64,000 nucleotides of DNA from Ceriagrion tenellum (Eukaryota; Arthropoda; Insecta; Odonata; Coenagrionidae): positions 744,001 to 808,000 of the forward strand of contig OY720632.1 of NCBI GenBank assembly GCA_963169105.1. The letters run 5' to 3'. The notes beneath the pieces are model-generated. The model ran no database searches. It saw only the letters and a list, made by a program, of their open reading frames with translations, and was not told where the DNA came from. The translations under genes and the position numbers were made by a program. Positions 15,001 to 27,425 of the stretch are shown piece after piece. The first letter of the stretch is position 1. Every line of letters begins with the position of its first letter.

Positions 15001-18000
15001 TGTCAATGAAGAATGCCATATTCGCATGAGAACCAGATTTCTTAACACTTAACACTTCTTGTGAAACTCAAATGCTGACTGCACATACGGAAATGTCACT
15101 TCCGATAGATTAGTGTGCGACTGGGCAATTGATTTACATTTTTAAACCCGAATGCAACGGGAAAATGAAAGATTTCACAAGTACAGGGAAAGATAACATA
15201 CGAGGGCTGCCAGATTTCCGGCTTCATGTCAAGACAGTAAACAATATATTCAGGCAACATTAAACAGAAACAATCATAGGTACAAAAAATTCATTACCCA
15301 CCTTCTAATTTGTTTCGATGCGTGACGTCTTGTTTTATAGACCAATTTGAGAAAATGTCACCGCCAAGCTTACCTGTAATTATACCAGCCATGAGATCCG
15401 CCACGCCGAAACCAGGGAAAAGAAGCATTTGGTAAACTTTCGTGACTACGTCTATGAAGAAAAGTTTACCTTCAAACGTCTAGAATCATGCAGCACGGAC
15501 CAATTCTCAGCTACTTTCCTCTCGCGCGGTCCGGCGTCTGACGAATCTCACACTGCGATGTTACTTAGCAACGGTGACTACGCTACGGGCATTATTGTAT
15601 TTCTCCTCCGTGAGCAGGCGTATTACGCGTGAATGGTGGCCAATGTAATGAGACAGGTACATACACTTACATTCGCCTTTATATCCATATATATTTATGT
15701 ATAAAAATTACAGGGTTTGTCTGTCTTAAAGACAAATCAACAGTTTAAATCCTATCGTACTGAAACTTTGGAGAGTAATAGTTCAAGGCAGGAGGACATT
15801 AATGCGGCACTGTAAAAAAATCTCAGGGCCCATAAGGGGGCCCTTGGGTGGTTTTACGGTACGTATTAGGTTTTGTGTAGTGGTTTCATTTTTTACTTTT
15901 TTAAATTACTTCCGCTCAAGATAGAGAGTTGGAATTTTTTCATTAAATGTCAGAAGGAATGAAGATTTGAATTCTTTCAAACAGTTATCCTTTAAAATTT
16001 CGTAATTGATTGAAAAATACGTTTTTAACTGCTAAAACGCATATTTTTCTGTCAATGAAGAATGCCATATTCGCATGAGAACCAGATTTCTTAACACTTA
16101 ACACTTCTTGTGAAACTCAAATGCTGACTGCACATACGGAAATGTCACTTCCGATAGATTAGTGTGCGACTGGGCAATTGATTTACATTTTTAAACCCGA
16201 ATGCAACGGGAAAATGAAAGATTTCACAAGTACAGGGAAAGATAACATACGAGGGCTGCCAGATTTCCGGCTTCATGTCAAGACAGTAAACAATATATTC
16301 AGGCAACATTAAACAGAAACAATCATAGGTACAAAAAATTCATTACCCACCTTCTAATTTGTTTCGATGCGTGACGTCTTGTTTTATAGACCAATTTGAG
16401 AAAATGTCACCGCCAAGCTTACCTGTAATTATACCAGCCATGAGATCCGCCACGCCGAAACCAGGGAAAAAAACCATTTCGTAAACTTTCGTGACTACGT
16501 CTATGAAGAAAAGTTTACCTTCAAACGTCTAGAATCATGCAGCACGGACCAATTCTCAGCTACTTTCCTCTCGCGCGGTCCGGCGTCTGACGAATCTCAC
16601 ACTGCGATGTTACTTAGCAACGGTGACTACGCTACGGGCATTATTGTATTTCTCCTCCGTGAGCAGGCGTATTACGCGTGAATGGTGGCCAATGTAATGA
16701 GACAGGTACATACACTTACATTCGCCTTTATATCCATATATATTTATGTATAAAAATTACAGGGTTTGTCTGTCTTAAATACAGATCAACAGTTTTAATC
16801 CTATCGTACTGAAACTTTGGAGAGTAATACTTCAAGGCAGGAGGACATTAATGCGGTACTGTAAAAAAATCTCAGGGCCCATAAGGGGGCCCTTGGGTGG
16901 TTTTACGTTACGTATTAGGTTTTGTGTAGTGGTTTCATTTTTTACTTTTTTTAATTACTTCCGCTCAAGATAGAGAGTTGGAATTTTTTCATCAAATGTC
17001 AGAAGGAATGAAGATTTGAATTCTTTCAAACAGTTATCCTTTAAAATTTCGTAATTGATTGAAAAATACGTTTTTAACTGCTAAAACGCATATTTTTCTG
17101 TCAATGAAGAATGCCATATTCGCATGAGAACCAGATTTCTTAACACTTAACACTTCTTGTGAAACTCAAATGCTGACTGCACATACGGAAATGTCACTTC
17201 CGATAGATTAGTTGGCGACTAGGCAATTGATTTACATTTTTAAACCCGAATCTGCAACCGAAATTGCCCTTAGAGAGGTGTTCGTGCAACGGTAAATGAA
17301 AGATTTCACAAGTACAGGGAAAGATAAAATACGAGGGCTGCCAGATTTCCGGCTTCATGTCAAGACAGTACACAATATATTCAGGCAACATTAAACAGAA
17401 ACAATCATAGGTACAAAAAATTCATTACCCACCTTCTAATTTGTTACGATGCGTGACGTCTTGTTCTATAGACCAATTTGAGAAAATGTCACCGCCAAGC
17501 TTACCTGTAATTATACCAGCCATGAGATCCGCCACGCCGAAACCAGGGAAAAGAAGCATTTGGTAAACTTTCGTGACTACGTCTATGAAGAAAAGTTTAC
17601 CTTCAAACGTCTAGAATCATGCAGCACGGACCAATTCTCAGCTACTTTCCTCTCGCGCGGTCCGGCGTCTGACGAATCTCACACTGCGATGTTACTTAGC
17701 AACGGTGACTACGCTACGGGCATTATTGTATTTCTCCTCCGTGAGCAGGCGAATTACGCGTGAATGGTGGCCAATGTAATGAGACAGGTACATACACTTA
17801 CATTCGCTTTTATATCCATATATATTTATGTATAAAAATTACAGGGTTTGTCTGTCTTAAATACAGATCAACAGTTTTAATCCTATCGTACTGAAACTTT
17901 GGAGAGTAATAGTTCAAGGCAGGAGGACATTAATGCGGCACTGTAAAAAAATCTCAGGGCCCATAAGGGGGCCCTTGGGTGGTTTTACGGTACGTATTAG

Positions 18001-21000
18001 GTTTTGTGTAGTGGTTTCATTTTTTACTTTTTTAAATTACTTCCGCTCAAGATAGAGAGTTGGAATTTTTTCATTAAATGTCAGAAGGAATGAAGATTTG
18101 AATTCTTTCAAACAGTTATCCTTTAAAATTTCGTAATTGATTGAAAAATACGTTTTTAACTGCTAAAACGCATATTTTTCTGTCAATGAAGAATGCCATA
18201 TTCGCATGAGAACCAGATTTCTTAACACTTAACACTTCTTGTGAAACTCAAATGCTGACTGCACATACGGAAATGTCACTTCCGATAGATTAGTGTGCGA
18301 CTGGGCAATTGATTTACATTTTTAAACCCGAATGCAACGGGAAAATGAAAGATTTCACAAGTACAGGGAAAGATAACATACGAGGGCTGCCAGATTTCCG
18401 GCTTCATGTCAAGACAGTAAACAATATATTCAGGCAACATTAAACAGAAACAATCATAGGTACAAAAAATTCATTACCCACCTTCTAATTTGTTTCGATG
18501 CGTGACGTCTTGTTTTATAGACCAATTTGAGAAAATGTCACCGCCAAGCTTACCTGTAATTATACCAGCCATGAGATCCGCCACGCCGAAACCAGGGAAA
18601 AAAACCATTTCGTAAACTTTCGTGACTACGTCTATGAAGAAAAGTTTACCTTCAAACGTCTAGAATCATGCAGCACGGACCAATTCTCAGCTACTTTCCT
18701 CTCGCGCGGTCCGGCGTCTGACGAATCTCACACTGCGATGTTACTTAGCAACGGTGACTACGCTACGGGCATTATTGTATTTCTCCTCCGTGAGCAGGCG
18801 TATTACGCGTGAATGGTGGCCAATGTAATGAGACAGGTACATACACTTACATTCGCCTTTATATCCATATATATTTATGTATAAAAATTACAGGGTTTGT
18901 CTGTCTTAAAGACAAATCAACAGTTTAAATCCTATCGTACTGAAACTTTGGAGAGTAATAGTTCAAGGCAGGAGGACATTAATGCGGCACTGTAAAAAAA
19001 TCTCAGGGCCCATAAGGGGGCCCTTGGGTGGTTTTACGGTACGTATTAGGTTTTGTGTAGTGGTTTCATTTTTTACTTTTTTAAATTACTTCCGCTCAAG
19101 ATAGAGAGTTGGAATTTTTTCATTAAATGTCAGAAGGAATGAAGATTTGAATTCTTTCAAACAGTTATCCTTTAAAATTTCGTAATTGATTGAAAAATAC
19201 GTTTTTAACTGCTAAAACGCATATTTTTCTGTCAATGAAGAATGCCATATTCGCATGAGAACCAGATTTCTTAACACTTAACACTTCTTGTGAAACTCAA
19301 ATGCTGACTGCACATACGGAAATGTCACTTCCGATAGATTAGTTGGCGACTAGGCAATTCATTTACATTTTTAAACCCGAATCTGCAACCGAAATTGCCC
19401 TTAGAGAGGTGTTCGTGCAACGGTAAATGAAAGATTTCACAAGTACGGGGAAAGATAAAATACGAGGGCTGCCAGATTTCCGGCTTCATGTCAAGACAGT
19501 ACACAATATATTCAGGCAACATTAAACAGAAACAATCATAGGTACAAAAAATTCATTACCCACCTTCTAATTTGTTACGATGCGTGACGTCTTGTTCTAT
19601 AGACCAATTTGAGAAAATGTCACCGCCAAGCTTACCTGTAATTATACCAGCCATGAGATCCGCCACGCCGAAACCAGGGAAAAGAAGCATTTGGTAAACT
19701 TTCGTGACTACGTCTATGAAGAAAAGTTTACCTTCAAACGTCTAGAATCATGCAGCACGGACCAATTCTCAGCTACTTTCCTCTCGCGCGGTCCGGCGTC
19801 TGACGAATCTCACACTGCGATGTTACTTAGCAACGGTGACTACGCTACGGGCATTATTGTATTTCTCCTCCGTGAGCAGGCGAATTACGCGTGAATGGTG
19901 GCCAATGTAATGAGACAGGTACATACACTTACATTCGCTTTTATATCCATATATATTTATGTATAAAAATTACAGGGTTTGTCTGTCTTAAATACAGATC
20001 AACAGTTTTAATCCTATCGTACTGAAACTTTGGAGAGTAATACTTCAAGGCAGGAGGACATTAATGCGGTACTGTAAAAAAATCTCAGGGCCCATAAGGG
20101 GGCCCTTGGGTGGTTTTACGTTACGTATTAGGTTTTGTGTAGTGGTTTCATTTTTTACTTTTTTTAATTACTTCCGCTCAAGATAGAGAGTTGGAATTTT
20201 TTCATTAAATGTCAGAAGGAATGAAGATTTGAATTCTTTCAAACAGTTATCCTTTAAAATTTCGTAATTGATTGAAAAATACGTTTTTAACTGCTAAAAC
20301 GCATATTTTTCTGTCAATGAAGAATGCCATATTCGCATGAGAACCAGATTTCTTAACACTTAACACTTCTTGTGAAACTCAAATGCTGACTGCACATACG
20401 GAAATGTCACTTCCGATAGATTAGTTGGCGACTAGGCAATTGATTTACATTTTTAAACCCGAATCTGCAACCGAAATTGCCCTTAGAGAGGTGTTCGTGC
20501 AACGGTAAATGAAAGATTTCACAAGTACAGGGAAAGATAAAATACGAGGGCTGCCAGATTTCCGGCTTCATGTCAAGACAGTACACAATATATTCAGGCA
20601 ACATTAAACAGAAACAATCATAGGTACAAAAAATTCATTACCCACCTTCTAATTTGTTACGATGCGTGACGTCTTGTTCTATAGACCAATTTGAGAAAAT
20701 GTCACCGCCAAGCTTACCTGTAATTATACCAGCCATGAGATCCGCCACGCCGAAACCAGGGAAAAGAAGCATTTGGTAAACTTTCGTGACTACGTCTATG
20801 AAGAAAAGTTTACCTTCAAACGTCTAGAATCATGCAGCACGGACCAATTCTCAGCTACTTTCCTCTCGCGCGGTCCGGCGTCTGACGAATCTCACACTGC
20901 GATGTTACTTAGCAACGGTGACTACGCTACGGGCATTATTGTATTTCTCCTCCGTGAGCAGGCGAATTACGCGTGAATGGTGGCCAATGTAATGAGACAG

Positions 21001-24000
21001 GTACATACACTTACATTCGCTTTTATATCCATATATATTTATGTATAAAAATTACAGGGTTTGTCTGTCTTAAATACAGATCAACAGTTTTGTTCCTATC
21101 GTACTGAAACTTTGGAGAGTAATACTTCAAGGCAGGAGGACATTAATGCGGTACTGTAAAAAAATCTCAGGGCCCATAAGGGGGCCCTTGGGTGGTTTTA
21201 CGTTACGTATTAGGTTTTGTGTAGTGGTTTCATTTTTTACTTTTTTTAATTACTTCCGCTCAAGATAGAGAGTTGGAATTTTTTCATCAAATGTCAGAAG
21301 GAATGAAGATTTGAATTCTTTCAAACAGTTATCCTTTAAAATTTCGTAATTGATTGAAAAATACGTTTTTAACTGCTAAAACGCATATTTTTCTGTCAAT
21401 GAAGAATGCCATATTCGCATGAGAACCAGATTTCTTAACACTTAACACTTCTTGTGAAACTCAAATGCTGACTGCACATACGGAAATGTCACTTCCGATA
21501 GATTAGTTGGCGACTAGGCAATTGATTTACATTTTTAAACCCGAATCTGCAACCGAAATTGCCCTTAGAGAGGTGTTCGTGCAACGGTAAATGAAAGATT
21601 TCACAAGTACAGGGAAAGATAAAATACGAGGGCTGCCAGATTTCCGGCTTCATGTCAAGACAGTACACAATATATTCAGGCAACATTAAACAGAAACAAT
21701 CATAGGTACAAAAAATTCATTACCCACCTTCTAATTTGTTACGATGCGTGACGTCTTGTTCTATAGACCAATTTGAGAAAATGTCACCGCCAAGCTTACC
21801 TGTAATTATACCAGCCATGAGATCCGCCACGCCGAAACCAGGGAAAAGAAGCATTTGGTAAAGTTTCGTGACTACGTCTATGAAGAAAAGTTTACCTTCA
21901 AACGTCTAGAATCATGCAGCACGGACCAATTCTCAGCTACTTTCCTCTCGCGCGGTCCGGCGTCTGACGAATCTCACACTGCGATGTTACTTAGCAACGG
22001 TGACTACGCTACGGGCATTATTGTATTTCTCCTCCGTGAGCAGGCGAATTACGCGTGAATGGTGGCCAATGTAATGAGACAGGTACATACACTTACATTC
22101 GCTTTTATATCCATATATATTTATGTATAAAAATTACAGGGTTTGTCTGTCTTAAATACAGATCAACAGTTTTAATCCTATCGTACTGAAACTTTGGAGA
22201 GTAATAGTTCAAGGCAGGAGGACATTAATGCGGCACTGTAAAAAAATCTCAGGGCCCATAAGGGGGCCCTTGGGTGGTTTTACGGTACGTATTAGGTTTT
22301 GTGTAGTGGTTTCATTTTTTACTTTTTTAAATTACTTCCGCTCAAGATAGAGAGTTGGAATTTTTTCATTAAATGTCAGAAGGAATGAAGATTTGAATTC
22401 TTTCAAACAGTTATCCTTTAAAATTTCGTAATTGATTGAAAAATACGTTTTTAACTGCTAAAACGCATATTTTTCTGTCAATGAAGAATGCCATATTCGC
22501 ATGAGAACCAGATTTCTTAACACTTAACACTTCTTGTGAAACTCAAATGCTGACTGCACATACGGAAATGTCACTTCCGATAGATTAGTGTGCGACTGGG
22601 CAATTGATTTACATTTTTAAACCCGAATGCAACGGGAAAATGAAAGATTTCACAAGTACAGGGAAAGATAACATACGAGGGCTGCCAGATTTCCGGCTTC
22701 ATGTCAAGACAGTAAACAATATATTCAGGCAACATTAAACAGAAACAATCATAGGTACAAAAAATTCATTACCCACCTTCTAATTTGTTTCGATGCGTGA
22801 CGTCTTGTTTTATAGACCAATTTGAGAAAATGTCACCGCCAAGCTTACCTGTAATTATACCAGCCATGAGATCCGCCACGCCGAAACCAGGGAAAAAAAC
22901 CATTTCGTAAACTTTCGTGACTACGTCTATGAAGAAAAGTTTACCTTCAAACGTCTAGAATCATGCAGCACGGACCAATTCTCAGCTACTTTCCTCTCGC
23001 GCGGTCCGGCGTCTGACGAATCTCACACTGCGATGTTACTTAGCAACGGTGACTACGCTACGGGCATTATTGTATTTCTCCTCCGTGAGCAGGCGTATTA
23101 CGCGTGAATGGTGGCCAATGTAATGAGACAGGTACATACACTTACATTCGCCTTTATATCCATATATATTTATGTATAAAAATTACAGGGTTTGTCTGTC
23201 TTAAAGACAAATCAACAGTTTAAATCCTATCGTACTGAAACTTTGGAGAGTAATAGTTCAAGGCAGGAGGACATTAATGCGGCACTGTAAAAAAATCTCA
23301 GGGCCCATAAGGGGGCCCTTGGGTGGTTTTACGGTACGTATTAGGTTTTGTGTAGTGGTTTCATTTTTTACTTTTTTAAATTACTTCCGCTCAAGATAGA
23401 GAGTTGGAATTTTTTCATTAAATGTCAGAAGGAATGAAGATTTGAATTCTTTCAAACAGTTATCCTTTAAAATTTCGTAATTGATTGAAAAATACGTTTT
23501 TAACTGCTAAAACGCATATTTTTCTGTCAATGAAGAATGCCATATTCGCATGAGAACCAGATTTCTTAACACTTAACACTTCTTGTGAAACTCAAATGCT
23601 GACTGCACATACGGAAATGTCACTTCCGATAGATTAGTTGGCGACTAGGCAATTGATTTACATTTTTAAACCCGAATCTGCAACCGAAATTGCCCTTAGA
23701 GAGGTGTTCGTGCAACGGTAAATGAAAGATTTCACAAGTACGGGGAAAGATAAAATACGAGGGCTGCCAGATTTCCGGCTTCATGTCAAGACAGTACACA
23801 ATATATTCAGGCAACATTAAACAGAAACAATCATAGGTACAAAAAATTCATTACCCACCTTCTAATTTGTTACGATGCGTGACGTCTTGTTCTATAGACC
23901 AATTTGAGAAAATGTCACCGCCAAGCTTACCTGTAATTATACCAGCCATGAGATCCGCCACGCCGAAACCAGGGAAAAGAAGCATTTGGTAAACTTTCGT

Positions 24001-26811
24001 GACTACGTCTATGAAGAAAAGTTTACCTTCAAACGTCTAGAATCATGCAGCACGGACCAATTCTCAGCTACTTTCCTCTCGCGCGGTCCGGCGTCTGACG
24101 AATCTCACACTGCGATGTTACTTAGCAACGGTGACTACGCTACGGGCATTATTGTATTTCTCCTCCGTGAGCAGGCGAATTACGCGTGAATGGTGGCCAA
24201 TGTAATGAGACAGGTACATACACTTACATTCGCTTTTATATCCATATATATTTATGTATAAAAATTACAGGGTTTGTCTGTCTTAAATACAGATCAACAG
24301 TTTTAATCCTATCGTACTGAAACTTTGGAGAGTAATACTTCAAGGCAGGAGGACATTAATGCGGTACTGTAAAAAAATCTCAGGGCCCATAAGGGGGCCC
24401 TTGGGTGGTTTTACGTTACGTATTAGGTTTTGTGTAGTGGTTTCATTTTTTACTTTTTTTAATTACTTCCGCTCAAGATAGAGAGTTGGAATTTTTTCAT
24501 TAAATGTCAGAAGGAATGAAGATTTGAATTCTTTCAAACAGTTATCCTTTAAAATTTCGTAATTGATTGAAAAATACGTTTTTAACTGCTAAAACGCATA
24601 TTTTTCTGTCAATGAAGAATGCCATATTCGCATGAGAACCAGATTTCTTAACACTTAACACTTCTTGTGAAACTCAAATGCTGACTGCACATACGGAAAT
24701 GTCACTTCCGATAGATTAGTTGGCGACTAGGCAATTGATTTACATTTTTAAACCCGAATCTGCAACCGAAATTGCCCTTAGAGAGGTGTTCGTGCAACGG
24801 TAAATGAAAGATTTCACAAGTACAGGGAAAGATAAAATACGAGGGCTGCCAGATTTCCGGCTTCATGTCAAGACAGTACACAATATATTCAGGCAACATT
24901 AAACAGAAACAATCATAGGTACAAAAAATTCATTACCCACCTTCTAATTTGTTACGATGCGTGACGTCTTGTTCTATAGACCAATTTGAGAAAATGTCAC
25001 CGCCAAGCTTACCTGTAATTATACCAGCCATGAGATCCGCCACGCCGAAACCAGGGAAAAGAAGCATTTGGTAAACTTTCGTGACTACGTCTATGAAGAA
25101 AAGTTTACCTTCAAACGTCTAGAATCATGCAGCACGGACCAATTCTCAGCTACTTTCCTCTCGCGCGGTCCGGCGTCTGACGAATCTCACACTGCGATGT
25201 TACTTAGCAACGGTGACTACGCTACGGGCATTATTGTATTTCTCCTCCGTGAGCAGGCGAATTACGCGTGAATGGTGGCCAATGTAATGAGACAGGTACA
25301 TACACTTACATTCGCTTTTATATCCATATATATTTATGTATAAAAATTACAGGGTTTGTCTGTCTTAAATACAGATCAACAGTTTTGTTCCTATCGTACT
25401 GAAACTTTGGAGAGTAATACTTCAAGGCAGGAGGACATTAATGCGGTACTGTAAAAAAATCTCAGGGCCCATAAGGGGGCCCTTGGGTGGTTTTACGTTA
25501 CGTATTAGGTTTTGTGTAGTGGTTTCATTTTTTACTTTTTTTAATTACTTCCGCTCAAGATAGAGAGTTGGAATTTTTTCATCAAATGTCAGAAGGAATG
25601 AAGATTTGAATTCTTTCAAACAGTTATCCTTTAAAATTTCGTAATTGATTGAAAAATACGTTTTTAACTGCTAAAACGCATATTTTTCTGTCAATGAAGA
25701 ATGCCATATTCGCATGAGAACCAGATTTCTTAACACTTAACACTTCTTGTGAAACTCAAATGCTGACTGCACATACGGAAATGTCACTTCCGATAGATTA
25801 GTTGGCGACTAGGCAATTGATTTACATTTTTAAACCCGAATCTGCAACCGAAATTGCCCTTAGAGAGGTGTTCGTGCAACGGTAAATGAAAGATTTCACA
25901 AGTACAGGGAAAGATAAAATACGAGGGCTGCCAGATTTCCGGCTTCATGTCAAGACAGTACACAATATATTCAGGCAACATTAAACAGAAACAATCATAG
26001 GTACAAAAAATTCATTACCCACCTTCTAATTTGTTACGATGCGTGACGTCTTGTTCTATAGACCAATTTGAGAAAATGTCACCGCCAAGCTTACCTGTAA
26101 TTATACCAGCCATGAGATCCGCCACGCCGAAACCAGGGAAAAGAAGCATTTGGTAAAGTTTCGTGACTACGTCTATGAAGAAAAGTTTACCTTCAAACGT
26201 CTAGAATCATGCAGCACGGACCAATTCTCAGCTACTTTCCTCTCGCGCGGTCCGGCGTCTGACGAATCTCACACTGCGATGTTACTTAGCAACGGTGACT
26301 ACGCTACGGGCATTATTGTATTTCTCCTCCGTGAGCAGGCGAATTACGCGTGAATGGTGGCCAATGTAATGAGACAGGTACATACACTTACATTCGCTTT
26401 TATATCCATATATATTTATGTATAAAAATTACAGGGTTTGTCTGTCTTAAATACAGATCAACAGTTTTAATCCTATCGTACTGAAACTTTGGAGAGTAAT
26501 AGTTCAAGGCAGGAGGACATTAATGCGGCACTGTAAAAAAATCTCAGGGCCCATAAGGGGGCCCTTGGGTGGTTTTACGGTACGTATTAGGTTTTGTGTA
26601 GTGGTTTCATTTTTTACTTTTTTAAATTACTTCCGCTCAAGATATAGAGTTGGAATTTTTTCATTAAATGTCAGAAGGAATGAAGATTTGAATTCTTTCA
26701 AACAGTTATCCTTTAAAATTTCGTAATTGATTGAGAAATACGTTTTTAACTGCTAAAACGCATATTTTTCTGTCAATGAAGAATGCCATATTCGCATGAC
26801 AACCAGATTTT
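1..26811. repeat. Satellite array, 25 monomers of about 1082 or 1049 bp
   Basis: Monomers begin at the repeated word acttcttgtgaaactc, at 1, 1083, 2166, 3249, 4298, 5380, 6463, 7545, 8594, 9676, 10759, 11841, 12923, 13972, 15054, 16103, 17152, 18234, 19283, 20365, 21447, 22529, 23578, 24660 and 25742. Two length classes occur: long (1082-1083 bp) and short (1049 bp). Short units, starting at 3249, 7545, 12923, 15054, 16103, 18234 and 22529, lack about 33 bp between 'aacccgaat' and 'gcaacgg' and carry diagnostic changes such as 'gtgtgcgactgggc'. Copies look nearly identical by eye. The array is already running at base 1 and ends abruptly near 26811. No unit carries a convincing gene: the open frames of about 65 codons mostly lack an ATG or are lost in other copies. 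Confidence 0.97.
805..824. other. Hairpin in the satellite monomer (representative copy)
   Basis: Each monomer contains a perfect 7-bp inverted repeat, AGGGCCC at 805-811 and GGGCCCT at 818-824, around a 6-nt loop (ataagg). It follows an A-run and 'tctc', and precedes 'ttgggtgg'. One copy, near 8318, has a loop substitution that leaves the arms intact. It is listed once as representative of all monomers. The diverged module after the array keeps a hairpin at the same place with a different stem sequence. Confidence 0.8.
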
Positions 26812-27039
26812 GGTCTTAATTGCAGCTGGAATTTATATTGCTTAGTTAAGCCGATGAGGAATATAAGCTTTGGATATTGTGCAGCGGTTAATTATTTCGC
26901 CTTTTAAAACAACTTTAACTAAAGACAGAGAGCTGAAATTCATTTTATCAGATACCGGAAAGCATGATACTACTCTAGTTAGTATTTTCTATTCTTAATT
27001 TAATCTTTTTATTTTAAGGATTTTATTTTATTCTTTGTC
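26812..27039. repeat. Array edge with a strongly decayed module
   Basis: Right after the last monomer the sequence becomes unrelated for about 60 bp. Then 'attgtgcagcggtt' and 'agacagagagctgaaattca' (about 26876-26945) echo the monomer words 'tttgtgtagtggttt' and 'agatagagagttggaatttt' in the same order and spacing. This looks like an old, badly eroded copy of the monomer's 3' module. No gene is seen. Confidence 0.5.
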
Positions 27040-27425
27040 TGTGTGTCTGTACTTTATGTCAATCTACTGTTTCAATCTTATTGTACTGAAACTTTGCAGA
27101 GTATTAGTTCAAGGCAGGAGGAATACTGTAGGCTATTTTTAAAAGATCTCAGCGACCTAAAAGGTCGCAAGAAGGGTCTTTCGGTGGTGTACGCTACGTA
27201 TTGGCTTTTGTGCAGTGGTTTCATTTTCCTGTATCATATTACTTGCGTTCAAGATAAGAGGGTCGGAATTTCTTTGACAATTTGCTGAATGAATGAAAAT
27301 TTAATTTTTTCAATCAAATACCATTCCCATAACGTAATTGCCTAAAAACCGTGTTTTTATCAGAAAAATCTCAATTTTTCTCTGAAATCAGCGAATAAAC
27401 GTTTTCCATGAAAACCAGAGATTTG
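27040..27425. repeat. Diverged single copy of the monomer's 3' module
   Basis: From 'ttgtctgtgtgtctgt' to 'gaaaaccagagattt' this stretch aligns collinearly with the last 400 bp or so of the satellite monomer. Shared words include 'ttgtactgaaactttg', 'agttcaaggcaggagga', 'tacgtattggcttttgtg' and 'gtggtttcattttt'. The copy is much more diverged than monomers are from each other, so it is probably either the ancestral element from which the array expanded or a member of a dispersed family. A hairpin with a different stem is kept at 27152-27168. Confidence 0.8.
27152..27168. other. Hairpin of the diverged module
   Basis: GCGACC at 27152-27157 and GGTCGC at 27163-27168 form a perfect 6-bp stem with a 5-nt loop. 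The left context ('gatctca') and right context ('ggtggtgtacg...tacgtattgg') match the context of the monomer hairpin, but the stem bases differ on both sides. Confidence 0.75.

Noticed and set aside
1..26811. CRISPR-like array
   Set aside because: Repeats are about 1 kb, tandem, without unique spacers, in eukaryotic DNA; it is a satellite.
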